From NCBI RefSeq assembly GCF_003732665.1, contig NZ_MOBP01000008.1, positions 1-64,000 of the forward strand: 64,000 nt of DNA, read 5' to 3'. The translations under genes and the position numbers were made by a program. Under the pieces are notes generated by a model. The model was not told where the DNA came from, made no database searches, and was given only the letters and a program-made list of their open reading frames with translations. This document shows, in pieces, positions 8,515-17,386 of this stretch; position 1 is the stretch's first letter; each line of letters begins with the position of its first letter. Source of the DNA: Pseudomonas frederiksbergensis (GTDB lineage Bacteria; Pseudomonadota; Gammaproteobacteria; Pseudomonadales; Pseudomonadaceae).

Positions 8515-9183
8515 TCAGCGCACCTCCGCGTCGGCCAGACGGCCATGGTGCAATACCACTTTTTCCGCCAGCCGCGCCGCCACCCGGGGGCTGTGGGTGA
8601 CCATCAACAGCGTCGTGGGTGTGTCGTCGAGCAGCTCCAGCAACAACTGCAACACCTCGTCGCTGGTGGCTTCGTCGAGGCTGCCGGTGGGCTCGTCCGC
8701 CAGCAGCAGTTTCGGTTGCGAAGCCAGGGCCCGACCCAGTGCAACCCGCTGCTGTTGGCCACCGGACAACTGCTCCGGGTAACGCCGCAGCAAATCCCCC
8801 AGGCCCAGACGCCGTACCAGATGCGCCTGCCAACGGGCATCATGGCGCCCGGCCAAACGAGCCTGGAATGCCAGGTTGTCCTCCACCCGCAAACTGCCGA
8901 TCAGGTTGAACTGCTGGAACACCAGGCCGATTTCCGTGCGGCGCCAGTTCGCCAGTTGGCCTTCGCTCATCTGTTCCAATTGATGCTCGCCGCTGCGAAT
9001 GCTGCCGCTGTCGACCTTGTCCAGCCCGGCGATCAGGTGCAGCAAGGTGCTTTTGCCACTGCCCGACTCGCCCATCAGCGCCAGGCTGCTGCCGGGTTTC
9101 AAGGTGAGGTCGACGCCTTGCAGCACCGGCAATGGACCCTGCGGGGTGGCGTAGCTTTTGAAGACGCCCTGGACCTGAAGCAT
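8515..9183 (-). CDS. ABC transporter ATP-binding protein (LolD/MacB class)
   Basis: 222 residues from the ATG at 9183. Walker A is GESGSGKS (residues 38-45), the signature is LSGGQQQR, Walker B is LLLADEP, and the H-loop is in VTHSP. The sequence and length fit the LolD/FtsE/MacB branch that powers FtsX-type permeases without transporting through the membrane itself. It is first of a three-gene operon; the stop lies one base from the permease start. Confidence 0.88.
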   Translation of the reverse strand: MLQVQGVFKSYATPQGPLPVLQGVDLTLKPGSSLALMGESGSGKSTLLHLIAGLDKVDSGSIRSGEHQLEQMSEGQLANWRRTEIGLVFQQFNLIGSLRVEDNLAFQARLAGRHDARWQAHLVRRLGLGDLLRRYPEQLSGGQQQRVALGRALASQPKLLLADEPTGSLDEATSDEVLQLLLELLDDTPTTLLMVTHSPRVAARLAEKVVLHHGRLADAEVR

Positions 9184-9368
9184 GAGAGAACCTGATTGAT
9201 GAGCGTGAGCCAAGGATAGCGGACGAGGGCGTACCCCATCGACTACCTGTTAGTTCTTACAGTAGCGGTCCAACGGGGGCGGGTATCTAATAACGTCACA
9301 CAAGGAGTGTTTGATAGCGATGACGGAACCCATTGCCTCGCGGCGTTGCGCAGGATAGGCACGGGATC

Positions 9369-10319
9369 ATGAAAACTACGGTACAGAGTTCTCGAAGCCC
9401 CGACGCGGGAACCGTCGGCAAGGGACTGCGCACGCCTGTTGTCATTGCTGTCATTAAAGTCGGCCGTGAACCCACCTGCCTGGCACTGGCCGGCCAGGGA
9501 TCAGTGGCCTGCGTCTGCAACACCGAGGACAGCACGCTGACGCTGATCGACACCACGGCCTATCGCGTGAGCACCGTGATATCCCTGCCGATCCGCCCGC
9601 TGGCCGTGGTCATCGACCCCACAGGCACCCGCGCCTACGTGGCCGGGCTGGGCAAACCGCTGGTGGTAGTGATTGATGTGCCGGCCGGCAAGGTCATCGG
9701 CACTATCGCGAGCAGCGAAGCGCATGCCATGGCGGCCAGTGCCGACGGTGAGCGTATCTACATCAACGCCAACAGCCCCACAAACGGCCAGATAGGTGTC
9801 ATCGATACCCTGTCTGCCAGGTTGCTCGAAACGATCGACGCCGGTCCGTTTACCAGTGCGGCCGTCCTCAGCGAGGATGGCCGTCTGTTTCATTGCGACT
9901 ACTTGCATCATGAACTGAAGGTGATGAATACGGCCACCGGCGAGGTCTCCACCGTGCTGGCGCTGCCCGAGCCTTTCGAGGAAGTGGCCCTCAGTCCTGA
10001 GGGGAATTTCGGGTATGTGCCCTATCGCACCGCGGCGGGGATTGTGGTGAAGATTGATCTGACGAGCTACGACGTGCTGGATTGGCTACCCGTCCCTGCG
10101 TTGCCCCACGGCTTCACCCTCAGCCCGGACGGTACGCTGGCGTGCTGTTGCAGTGCGGCTGAGCGCAATATCTCGATAATCGACACCGGGACGTGGCAGG
10201 TCGTCAGCCGTTTTCAGGCGGGTGAATATCCGCAGGCGCCGGTGTTCAGTGCCGATGGCAAGCGTTTGTATAGTTGCGATTCTTCAGGGGATGCGGTTTG
10301 GGTCGTTGCATTGGACTGA
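9369..10319 (+). CDS. YncE-like beta-propeller (YVTN repeat) protein
   Basis: 316 residues with repeated units of about 40-45 residues of the pattern P..vav.pdG..aYv......v.vID......i.ti, e.g. PLAVVIDPTGTRAYV, HAMAASADGERIYI and APVFSADGKRLYS. This is the YVTN/YncE beta-propeller architecture. There is no clear signal peptide at the chosen start (9369), so it may be cytoplasmic; the alternative start at 9333 does not add one. Such proteins bind ligands or partners; the role here is unknown. It stands alone, followed by a REP pair. Confidence 0.7.
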   Translation: MKTTVQSSRSPDAGTVGKGLRTPVVIAVIKVGREPTCLALAGQGSVACVCNTEDSTLTLIDTTAYRVSTVISLPIRPLAVVIDPTGTRAYVAGLGKPLVVVIDVPAGKVIGTIASSEAHAMAASADGERIYINANSPTNGQIGVIDTLSARLLETIDAGPFTSAAVLSEDGRLFHCDYLHHELKVMNTATGEVSTVLALPEPFEEVALSPEGNFGYVPYRTAAGIVVKIDLTSYDVLDWLPVPALPHGFTLSPDGTLACCCSAAERNISIIDTGTWQVVSRFQAGEYPQAPVFSADGKRLYSCDSSGDAVWVVALD

Positions 10320-10335
10320 TACCGCGTTATCGTTC

Positions 10336-10399
10336 TTCGCGAGCAAGCCCGCTCCCACAGGGAATCGCATTCCAATGTGGGAGCGGGCTTGCTCGCGAA
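10336..10399. repeat. REP pair (REPIN)
   Basis: Two inverted REP units, TTCGCGAGCAAGCCCGCTCCCACA (10336-10359, reported here by its ends) and its exact reverse complement (10376-10399), enclose 16 bases. It lies between two convergent genes and could act as a bidirectional transcript end. Same family as the copies near 32.4, 43.1 and 49.9-50.7 kb. Confidence 0.9.
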
Positions 10400-10424
10400 G
10401 AGTCCAGCCCAGTCCATCAAAGGC

Positions 10425-12122
10425 TCACTGCCCCACCGCCACACTGCTCGCCGCCTGCCCCGGCGTGACGATGGTCTTCAGATCAATATGCTTCCACTGC
10501 GGCTTGGCCCCCAGCCGCGCATTGAACCGATAGTTGAAGGTGAACTCATCCGCCGTCGCCACGCTCAGCGGTTTGCCATACACCGCCTCAACCCCCGCCA
10601 GGTCGTACCCCATCAACTGCAACAGGGTCGGGAAGATGTTGTAGTGACTCGACCGATCCTTGTTCCCGGCCAGTTGCGCCGACCAATCCAAGGTCTTCAA
10701 TCCGCTGCCCTGGATCACCACCAACGGCACCAGCCCTTCCTCTTCCACCGGGTCGCCACCGCAGTGGGTATTGAGCCCGGGGTTGCCGCGTTCATGCAGG
10801 TCCTGCCCATGGTCCGAGGTGTAGATCAACGTTGCCTTGCTTAAATCCGCCTGGGCAAACACCCGTGAGAAAAACTCCCCGACATTCCACAGCAGCGTGT
10901 TCTTGTAGGCGTTGCGGTACAGCACCCAGTCATCCGGCTGACCATCGAAGCCGTCACGTTTGCCGGTGTCCGCCACTTCGACAAACTGCCCACGGGGCAA
11001 GGTCGGGCGGTAGGCCATGAAGGCGTCCGGGTATTTGTCGTGCACCGGGAAATGCGCGCCCACCTTGTTGATCACCACCAGGTCCGGCTTGTCGTCATTC
11101 AGCAGCTCGATCAGTTTGGTCGCCGCCGCCATGTCGCGGTCGCGCACGCTGGTCTGGTCGAATTGCACGAATTCGTCGATGTCCTTTTTCTCGGCATCGT
11201 TCATCAGGTTCTGCAGGTTGCCACCGGTGCGCTGGGCGTCGATGTAGACGGTGCGCAGCCCAGCCTTTTTCGCGTACTGCCAGATCGACGGCAGGGTGGT
11301 GTTGATGCGCATGTAGTCGGCGCGGGTGCCGCCGTAGCGCAGGGTGACGTTGGTGTCGGCGCTGCAATTGGCAATGGAGGCGGCGTAGCCATAATTGAAA
11401 ATGTCGACGCCGGGACGGGGTTCCTTGAGGTTGCTGTGCACACCGAACGGCGTGTTGATGTCCAGGTAGTTGCCGGAAATGCTCTCGTCGATGATCAACA
11501 CGATGTCGTGGCCCACCGGTTGATCGTTGCGCGCCAGTGTCACCGGTTCCCGTGGGCCGACGGTGTTGTGCAGGGCTTCATAGGTGAACAGGTTCAGGTA
11601 GGCCAGCGGCGTGTACATGATCGGCAAGCCCCGGGCGCCTTCGCCGGCCCGCACGAACAGCACCGCACTGAGCAACAACACGCCCAACAGCGGTGCCGCC
11701 ACCAGCAAAGCCCCCGGCAACGGCATCCGCCGACGGGGCTTGAGCCCGATGCCGAACAGCAGCAGCAAGCCACTGACCAGGCCACTGATCAACGGATCAC
11801 GGTACTGGTACGCCGCTTCCTGGATGAAACCGCCGGAATACACCAACGACACAAAACTGCTGTAAGTCAGGTAATCGGCGGTCACCTTCGTATAAACGTC
11901 AAAGAACACGGCCGATACAAACAGCGTTATAGCGAATAGATGTCTGATGAGTGTCTGACGAATGTACGCGGTCATGAACAACGCCGCCGTCAACACGATA
12001 AACATCGCGCCAAACAGCAGCACTGGAAAGCTGAAACCTATGGCCGTCAGGCGTTCCAGGTAATAGTCGTAATTCTTGAATAAATAGAGAACTAACAGCA
12101 GTTCTTTGAGGTATCGAATCAT
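10425..12122 (-). CDS. Membrane sulfatase / phosphoethanolamine-transferase-like enzyme
   Basis: 565 residues from the ATG at 12122, chosen because it begins right before the first membrane segment; starts at 12140 or 12236 are possible since no clear ribosome site is seen. Four or five membrane helices fill residues 1 to about 200. The periplasmic domain has alkaline-phosphatase-superfamily motifs: VLIIDESISGNYLD (metal and nucleophile region), KVGAHFPVHDKYP, YTSDHGQDLHERG and a THCGG stretch. It resembles EptA-like and sulfatase enzymes, so it may transfer phosphoethanolamine or similar groups onto glycans or lipids. It diverges from the exopolysaccharide cluster. Confidence 0.75.
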   Translation of the reverse strand: MIRYLKELLLVLYLFKNYDYYLERLTAIGFSFPVLLFGAMFIVLTAALFMTAYIRQTLIRHLFAITLFVSAVFFDVYTKVTADYLTYSSFVSLVYSGGFIQEAAYQYRDPLISGLVSGLLLLFGIGLKPRRRMPLPGALLVAAPLLGVLLLSAVLFVRAGEGARGLPIMYTPLAYLNLFTYEALHNTVGPREPVTLARNDQPVGHDIVLIIDESISGNYLDINTPFGVHSNLKEPRPGVDIFNYGYAASIANCSADTNVTLRYGGTRADYMRINTTLPSIWQYAKKAGLRTVYIDAQRTGGNLQNLMNDAEKKDIDEFVQFDQTSVRDRDMAAATKLIELLNDDKPDLVVINKVGAHFPVHDKYPDAFMAYRPTLPRGQFVEVADTGKRDGFDGQPDDWVLYRNAYKNTLLWNVGEFFSRVFAQADLSKATLIYTSDHGQDLHERGNPGLNTHCGGDPVEEEGLVPLVVIQGSGLKTLDWSAQLAGNKDRSSHYNIFPTLLQLMGYDLAGVEAVYGKPLSVATADEFTFNYRFNARLGAKPQWKHIDLKTIVTPGQAASSVAVGQ

Positions 12123-12384
12123 AGTATTTAAGCAACTCATCGAAGGCATCTGGCCAATGTTTTGTCGGCTATTTTTTGACACTAGCACCGAGCCATCAAA
12201 CCGCAAGAAATGCCGGGTTTTTCCGCAAAGCGTCAAAAAATTGTTGACTCAAATCTGACACACTCAAGGCGCTACAGCCCTTGTAATTAAAGGCTATCGA
12301 CCGTTTATCGTTTTCTTCGACATGTGAAAAACCCGTCAAAACCGCGGCAAATCCAGCAGCAGCAAGCACTTGATGGCCAATCGC

Positions 12385-12398
12385 CCCCAAAAATGGGG
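12385..12398. promoter_or_regulatory. CCCC-N6-GGGG palindrome before the exopolysaccharide cluster
   Basis: CCCCAAAAATGGGG lies 115 bases before the ugd start in the divergent intergenic region. It has the same form as the boxes before the oxidase, curli and pilus operons. No -24/-12 promoter with correct spacing is seen between it and ugd, so it may be coincidence or serve another regulator. Confidence 0.3.
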
Positions 12399-12512
12399 GG
12401 TGTTCTAGCATTGCAACATGTCATTTTGCTGACACGGTTTGCCACGGCTGGGCTATACCCCTTTTGACAGTCTAATTCCTGATCTTTCCACCGTCTTACG
12501 AGGCACGCCGAT

Positions 12513-13865
12513 ATGGACGTGAGCGTATTTGGTACGGGCTACGTTGGCCTTATTCAAGCAGCCGCACTCGCCGATGTCGGACATCGCGTACTGTGCGTTG
12601 ATATCGATCCGAACAAGATCAAACAGTTGCAACAGGCAGTTCCACCAATCAGTGAACCGGGACTTTCCGGCGCACTGGAAGAGAACATCAAGGCCGGCCG
12701 TTTATTGTTCACTACCCAGGCCAGCGATGCGGTCGAACACGCCGAGTTGATCTTCATCGCGGTCGGTACGCCCGCCGACGAAGACGGTTCCGCCGACCTC
12801 AGCCATGTGCTGAACGTGGCCCGGCAGATCGCGAGTTTCATGGAGGCCGATCGCACCCTGATCATCAAGTCCACAGTGCCGGTGGGCACCGCGGACAAAG
12901 TCGCCGAAGCCGCCAATGATGAACTGCACCGCCGGGGCAAAGACGCGCTGGCAGTTCGGGTGGTGTCCAACCCCGAGTTCCTCAAGGAAGGCAGCGCCCT
13001 GGCCGACTGCATGCGCCCGGACCGGATCATCGTCGGCACCAACGATGACGAAGCGCGCAACCAGTTGAGCGAACTCTACGCGCCCTTCTGCCGCAACCAC
13101 GAAAAAATCATGTTCATGGACAACCGCAGTGCCGAGCTGACCAAGTACGCGGCCAACGCGATGCTCGCCACCCGCATCAGTTTCATGAACGAACTGGCCA
13201 ACCTCACCGAACTGCTGGGCGCCGACATTGAAGCGGTGCGCAAAGGCATCGGCTCGGACCCGCGCATCGGTTATCACTTCATCTACCCCGGCTGCGGTTT
13301 CGGCGGCTCGTGCTTCCCCAAAGACCTGCGTGCCCTGCTGCACACTGCCGAACACAACGGCATGCCATTGCGCTTGCTGCGCAGTGTCACCGAGGTCAAC
13401 GACACCCAGCGCCACATCCTGTTCAGCAAACTCAAAGCGCAATTTCCCCAGGGCCTGGCCGGCAAATCCATCGCCATCTGGGGCCTGGCCTTCAAGCCCA
13501 ACACCGATGACATGCGCGAAGCTCCCAGCCGTTATCTGATGGATGCGCTGTGGGCCGAAGGCGCGAGCGTGCAGGCCTACGACCCGGAAGCCATGTCCGA
13601 ATGCCGGCGCCTCTACGGCTACCGCAACGACCTGCACCTGTGCGCCACCCGTGACGACACCCTGGAAGACGCCGATGCGTTGGTGATCTGCACCGAGTGG
13701 AAGAATTTCCGGGTGGTGGATTTCGACCTGCTGGCGAGCAAGTTGCGCTCCAAGGTGATCATCGACGGACGCAACCTCTACAACCCGGAACAGGTCGCTG
13801 CCGCCGGTTTGCACTACAGCGGCATTGGCCTTCGGCACATCGTCCCGCAGGTACTGCGCCCATGA
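12513..13865 (+). CDS. ugd: UDP-glucose 6-dehydrogenase
   Basis: 450 residues, the normal size. It oxidises UDP-glucose to UDP-glucuronate with two NAD+. The N-terminal Rossmann motif is VFGTGYVG (residues 5-12); the catalytic block GYHFIYPGCGFGGSCFPKD holds the nucleophile Cys267; the C-terminal NAD/UDP domain includes GLAFKPNTDDMREAPS. As first gene of the cluster it points to an acidic, uronate-containing polymer. Its stop overlaps the next start by 4 bases (ATGA), indicating coupled translation. Confidence 0.93.
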   Translation: MDVSVFGTGYVGLIQAAALADVGHRVLCVDIDPNKIKQLQQAVPPISEPGLSGALEENIKAGRLLFTTQASDAVEHAELIFIAVGTPADEDGSADLSHVLNVARQIASFMEADRTLIIKSTVPVGTADKVAEAANDELHRRGKDALAVRVVSNPEFLKEGSALADCMRPDRIIVGTNDDEARNQLSELYAPFCRNHEKIMFMDNRSAELTKYAANAMLATRISFMNELANLTELLGADIEAVRKGIGSDPRIGYHFIYPGCGFGGSCFPKDLRALLHTAEHNGMPLRLLRSVTEVNDTQRHILFSKLKAQFPQGLAGKSIAIWGLAFKPNTDDMREAPSRYLMDALWAEGASVQAYDPEAMSECRRLYGYRNDLHLCATRDDTLEDADALVICTEWKNFRVVDFDLLASKLRSKVIIDGRNLYNPEQVAAAGLHYSGIGLRHIVPQVLRP

Positions 13866-14908
13866 ATATTCTGGTGACGGGAGCGGCGGGATTCATTGGT
13901 GCCCATTGTGTGTTGCGGCTGTTGCGCGACGGGCACCGGGTCTGCGGGCTGGATAACTTCAACGACTATTACGACCCGCAGCTCAAGCACGATCGCGTGC
14001 GCTGGGTGCAGGATCAAGTCGGCAGTTTCCCCCTCGCCAGGATTGACCTGGCCGACGCTTCGGCCATCGACGCCTTGTTCGCCCGTGAGCAACCGGACGC
14101 GGTGATTCACCTCGCCGCCCAGGCCGGGGTGCGCTACTCGCTGGATAACCCCAAGGCGTACCTGGACAGCAACCTCGGCGGGTTCCTGAACATTCTCGAA
14201 AGCTGCCGCCACCATCCGGTGAAGCACCTGATCTACGCCTCGTCGAGTTCGGTGTATGGCGCCAATCAGCAAACGCCCTACTCGACCCACGATGGCGTCA
14301 ATCACCCGCTGTCGCTGTACGCGGCCACCAAGAAAGCCAATGAGCTGATGGCCCACAGCTACAGCCACCTGTTCGGCATTCCCAGCACCGGGTTGCGCTT
14401 CTTCACGGTCTACGGGCCTTGGGGTCGGCCGGACATGTCGCCGATCCGTTTCGCCCAAGCCATCGTCGAAGGCAGTCCGTTGAAGCTGTTCAACTACGGC
14501 CAGCACCAGCGGGACTTCACCTACATCGACGACATCGTCGAAAGCATCGCCCGCCTCGTCGAACGGCCACCGAGCACCACGCCGGAGTGGGACCGCGAGC
14601 AACCGGACGCCGCCAGCAGCATGGCGCCGTGGCGCATCTACAACATCGGCGGCGAGCACCCGGTGGAACTCAAGCAATACCTGGCCCTGATGGAAAAACA
14701 CCTGGGCCGCAAAGCCAATGTCGAGCTGCTGCCGCTGCAACCGGGCGACGTGCTCAACACCTGTGCCGATGTCCACGAACTGGAACGGGACACCGGTTTC
14801 CACCCGCGCATCGAACTCGACGAGGGCCTTCGCCGGTTCGTCGCCTGGTTCCGCGATTACTATCCACTGCAAGCCCATGCGCCCCTTGCGGCTGAGCGAC
14901 AGGGCTGA
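13862..14908 (+). CDS. NAD-dependent epimerase, probable UDP-glucuronate 4-epimerase
   Basis: 348 residues, extended SDR family. The start at 13862 overlaps the ugd stop. Motifs seen are GAAGFIG (residues 7-13), the SSSSVYG serine region, and YxxxK as Y153-A-A-T-K157. The sequence style (DNFNDYYDPQLK, PRDFTYIDDIVE-like) matches UDP-glucuronate 4-epimerases, which make UDP-galacturonate from the product of the preceding gene. Substrate choice is inferred from similarity and from the neighbour. Confidence 0.85.
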   Translation: MNILVTGAAGFIGAHCVLRLLRDGHRVCGLDNFNDYYDPQLKHDRVRWVQDQVGSFPLARIDLADASAIDALFAREQPDAVIHLAAQAGVRYSLDNPKAYLDSNLGGFLNILESCRHHPVKHLIYASSSSVYGANQQTPYSTHDGVNHPLSLYAATKKANELMAHSYSHLFGIPSTGLRFFTVYGPWGRPDMSPIRFAQAIVEGSPLKLFNYGQHQRDFTYIDDIVESIARLVERPPSTTPEWDREQPDAASSMAPWRIYNIGGEHPVELKQYLALMEKHLGRKANVELLPLQPGDVLNTCADVHELERDTGFHPRIELDEGLRRFVAWFRDYYPLQAHAPLAAERQG

Positions 14909-14929
14909 GAACTCCTAGCGGAGGCGTCT

Positions 14930-15676
14930 ATGACTGGACATGAAAAAGGTGTGCCACTCCAAAATATGCGCCGTGACAAGCGCCTGGACCCCGAGCACCG
15001 AATGCGCCTCGACACTGCGATCCATATGCAAGGTCGCGGTTGGATTACCGGTCGCGACGGTGGCCGGCCCTGGACCTTGTCGCGCACCAATCGGGTAGTG
15101 GCGTGCTTCGGTGCCCTGGTGATCCTGATCCTGATTTCGCCTCTGTTGCTGGGCCTGGCCCTGGCGATCAAGTTCAGCAGCCCGGGCCCGATCATGTTCG
15201 TGCAAAAACGCACCGGCTATCGCGGCCGTGTGTTCGGCATGTACAAGTTTCGCACCATGGTGGCCAACGCCGAGGAGCTTAAAGAGTCCCTGCGCCACCT
15301 CAACAAACACGGTGCCGACGCCATCGATTTCAAGATCGACAAGGACCCGCGCATCACCCGCATCGGTGGGTTCCTGCGGCGCAGCAGCCTCGACGAGCTG
15401 CCCAACCTGATCAACGTCTTTACCGGCGACATGCGCCTGGTGGGCCCGCGGCCAACCTCGTTCAACGCCTACCGCTACAAGGATAACCACCTTGCACGCC
15501 TGAGCATCTACCCCGGCATGACTGGCCTGTGGCAGATCTCCGGACGCAGCAATATCGACTTCGACCAGCGCGTTGAGTTGGACCTCAGCTATATCGCCGA
15601 GCAGAGCCTGTTGCTTGATCTGAAGATCCTGTTGAAAACCCCCTTCAAAGTATTCAGCGGCCACGGAGCGAGTTAA
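14930..15676 (+). CDS. Undecaprenyl-phosphate sugar phosphotransferase (initiating transferase)
   Basis: 248 residues. One N-terminal membrane helix (about residues 56-78) precedes the bacterial sugar-transferase domain with KFSSPGPIMFVQKRTG, MYKFRTM, the RRSSLDELPNLINV motif, MRLVGPRP and PGMTGLWQISGRS. This is the short PssY/WbaP-type catalytic form without the extra N-terminal helices of WcaJ. It loads the first sugar-1-phosphate on undecaprenyl phosphate. GGAGG precedes the ATG; its stop directly abuts the next start. Confidence 0.88.
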   Translation: MTGHEKGVPLQNMRRDKRLDPEHRMRLDTAIHMQGRGWITGRDGGRPWTLSRTNRVVACFGALVILILISPLLLGLALAIKFSSPGPIMFVQKRTGYRGRVFGMYKFRTMVANAEELKESLRHLNKHGADAIDFKIDKDPRITRIGGFLRRSSLDELPNLINVFTGDMRLVGPRPTSFNAYRYKDNHLARLSIYPGMTGLWQISGRSNIDFDQRVELDLSYIAEQSLLLDLKILLKTPFKVFSGHGAS

Positions 15677-16324
15677 ATGGACGGTTCATCGAATAAAGCC
15701 CTAAGCATCGCCAACCCGAGCGAGTCCAACCTGACTTCGACCGTGCTCGATCAAGATCTGCGGATCCTCTTCCTGACCGCCGCCAACCCCGGCGCCGGCA
15801 CCACCACCAGCGCCTTGGTGCTGGCCAGCCAATTGGCCCAAATGAGCAGTGGCCGCGTGCTGCTGGTCGATGCCAGCCAGTCGGCGACCAACCTCACGGC
15901 CCAGCTCAGCTTGCACAAGGAGCGCGGTTTTCGCGACCTGCTGTTCAGCGGCAACACGCCGCCACTGCTGCAGGATTGCGTGGTGCAGGTCTCCAGCCTG
16001 CCGTTCGATGTGCTGCCCAACGGCCGGCACGTCCGCGGCACCGAGCACCTGACACCTGAGCGCCTGAGCCCGTTGCTCGACCAGCTCGGCAGTCGTTATC
16101 GCTTCGTGGTGATCGACGGCGACGCGGTGTATTCGGCCGCCGACACCCTGGTGATCAGCACCCAGGTGGACGGCGTGATCATGGTCGTGCGCTCCGAGGA
16201 CACCCGTTGGGAAGTGGCCCAGGCCGCGGTCCAGCGCCTGACCCAGGCCGGGGCGAAACTGGTCGGCAGCGTGTTCAACCGCCGCAAGTACTACATGCCC
16301 AAATGGCTGTACAAAAACCTGTAA
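15677..16324 (+). CDS. CpsD/CapB-like P-loop protein lacking the Walker lysine
   Basis: 215 residues, homologous to the cytoplasmic domain of bacterial tyrosine autokinases. The Walker A position reads NPGAGTTTSA, where the GK[ST] lysine is replaced by Thr. Walker A' is RVLLVDASQS and Walker B is FVVIDGD. There is no tyrosine-rich tail beyond KYYMPKWLYKNL. ATP use is therefore doubtful; it may be a regulatory partner of the chain-length protein two genes downstream, which has no kinase domain of its own. Confidence 0.8.
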   Translation: MDGSSNKALSIANPSESNLTSTVLDQDLRILFLTAANPGAGTTTSALVLASQLAQMSSGRVLLVDASQSATNLTAQLSLHKERGFRDLLFSGNTPPLLQDCVVQVSSLPFDVLPNGRHVRGTEHLTPERLSPLLDQLGSRYRFVVIDGDAVYSAADTLVISTQVDGVIMVVRSEDTRWEVAQAAVQRLTQAGAKLVGSVFNRRKYYMPKWLYKNL

Positions 16325-16346
16325 GCAACCAGAAAAGGATGACGCC

Positions 16347-17369
16347 ATGAACGCCAAAATGCTTGTCCTGCTGTTGCTACCGCTTGCAGGTTGCTCCAGC
16401 CAACCGGAAACCAATATTCCGGTGCAGATCCTCACGGCCACGCCGGCCAACGCCCAGGCCACCGACATGCCCAAGGTCGAACAGACCTTGCGGCCCCAGG
16501 ATGTGCTGGACGTGATCTTCCACATCAGCACCAGCGGCTCGGACGCTTATCGCGTGCAGTCCGGTGACACCATCGGCCTGAACTTCACCGCCGCCAGCCA
16601 GCTCAACGGCAATCAACTGGTGCTGCCTGACGGCACCATCGAACTGCCGGGGGCCAACCAGTCGGTGAAAATCGAAGGGCTGACGGCCGAAGAAGCCAAG
16701 ACCGAAATCCAGCGTGCCTACCAGCGCAAACAACTGTTCCAGCCCAACCGTAATCAGTTGACGGTGCAAATCATCAGCCCCCTGAGCAACGAGTCCAACC
16801 TCAAAAGCTCGCTGAACCACCCTGGCACCGGCATGAGCCGGGAGATCACTGTGGGCACCGACGGCTATGCGAGTTTCCCGGAAATCGGTTCCGTGCCGCT
16901 GCAAGGCATGACGGTCAACCAACTGGAAACGTTCCTCAACAAACGCTACGCCAGCCTGCCCGGGCGGATGACGGTGGATGTGCTGCTCAAATCCACGGCG
17001 GGCAACGAGATCTACGTGCTGGGTGAAGTCGGCCAACCGGGTTCCTACCCGATCCGTCGGCCGGTCTCGGTGCTTGAAGCCCTGACCCTTGCCCGTGGCG
17101 CCAACGTCAAGGCACGGCTCGATTCGGTGGTGATCATGCGGCGCAACGGCAACCAGGTTAAGGCCGTGCGGTATGACGTGGAAAAAGCCTTGTCCGGGGA
17201 TGCGTCGCAGATCGCTTACCTGCAACCGGACGACATGCTTTATGTGCCGAAGACCAAACTGGCCAGCGCCGGTGAGCTCGCACGGCAATTGGCGGACGTT
17301 GTGTTGTTCCAGGGTGTGGGCCTGAGTTTCGGCTATCGCCTCGACAACAAAGACGACAACAGCAACTAA
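16347..17369 (+). CDS. Outer-membrane polysaccharide export lipoprotein (Wza-like)
   Basis: 340 residues, starting MNAKMLVLLLLPLAGC, so a lipoprotein with Cys16. It has a Poly_export domain (about 48-150), a second stretch with TVGTDGYASFPEIGSVPLQGMTV, and an SLBB domain with EIYVLGEVGQPGSYPIRRPVSVLEAL. It would form the outer-membrane channel for the polymer. Encoded directly before the chain-length protein, as in other Wzy-dependent systems. AGAAAAGGATG precedes the ATG. Confidence 0.88.
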   Translation: MNAKMLVLLLLPLAGCSSQPETNIPVQILTATPANAQATDMPKVEQTLRPQDVLDVIFHISTSGSDAYRVQSGDTIGLNFTAASQLNGNQLVLPDGTIELPGANQSVKIEGLTAEEAKTEIQRAYQRKQLFQPNRNQLTVQIISPLSNESNLKSSLNHPGTGMSREITVGTDGYASFPEIGSVPLQGMTVNQLETFLNKRYASLPGRMTVDVLLKSTAGNEIYVLGEVGQPGSYPIRRPVSVLEALTLARGANVKARLDSVVIMRRNGNQVKAVRYDVEKALSGDASQIAYLQPDDMLYVPKTKLASAGELARQLADVVLFQGVGLSFGYRLDNKDDNSN

Positions 17370-17386
17370 CTCTCAGGTGATCTGAC

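Noticed and set aside
6211..8600. Long open frames on the plus strand opposite the FtsX and ABC genes
   Set aside because: They are antisense shadows of GC-rich codons, rich in Arg, Gln, Ala and His, without ribosome sites or family resemblance. The minus-strand genes have clear motifs.
12399..12512. Sigma-54 promoter for the exopolysaccharide cluster
   Set aside because: All GG-N10-GC candidates between the CCCC-N6-GGGG box and ugd lack the TGGCA and TTGC context.
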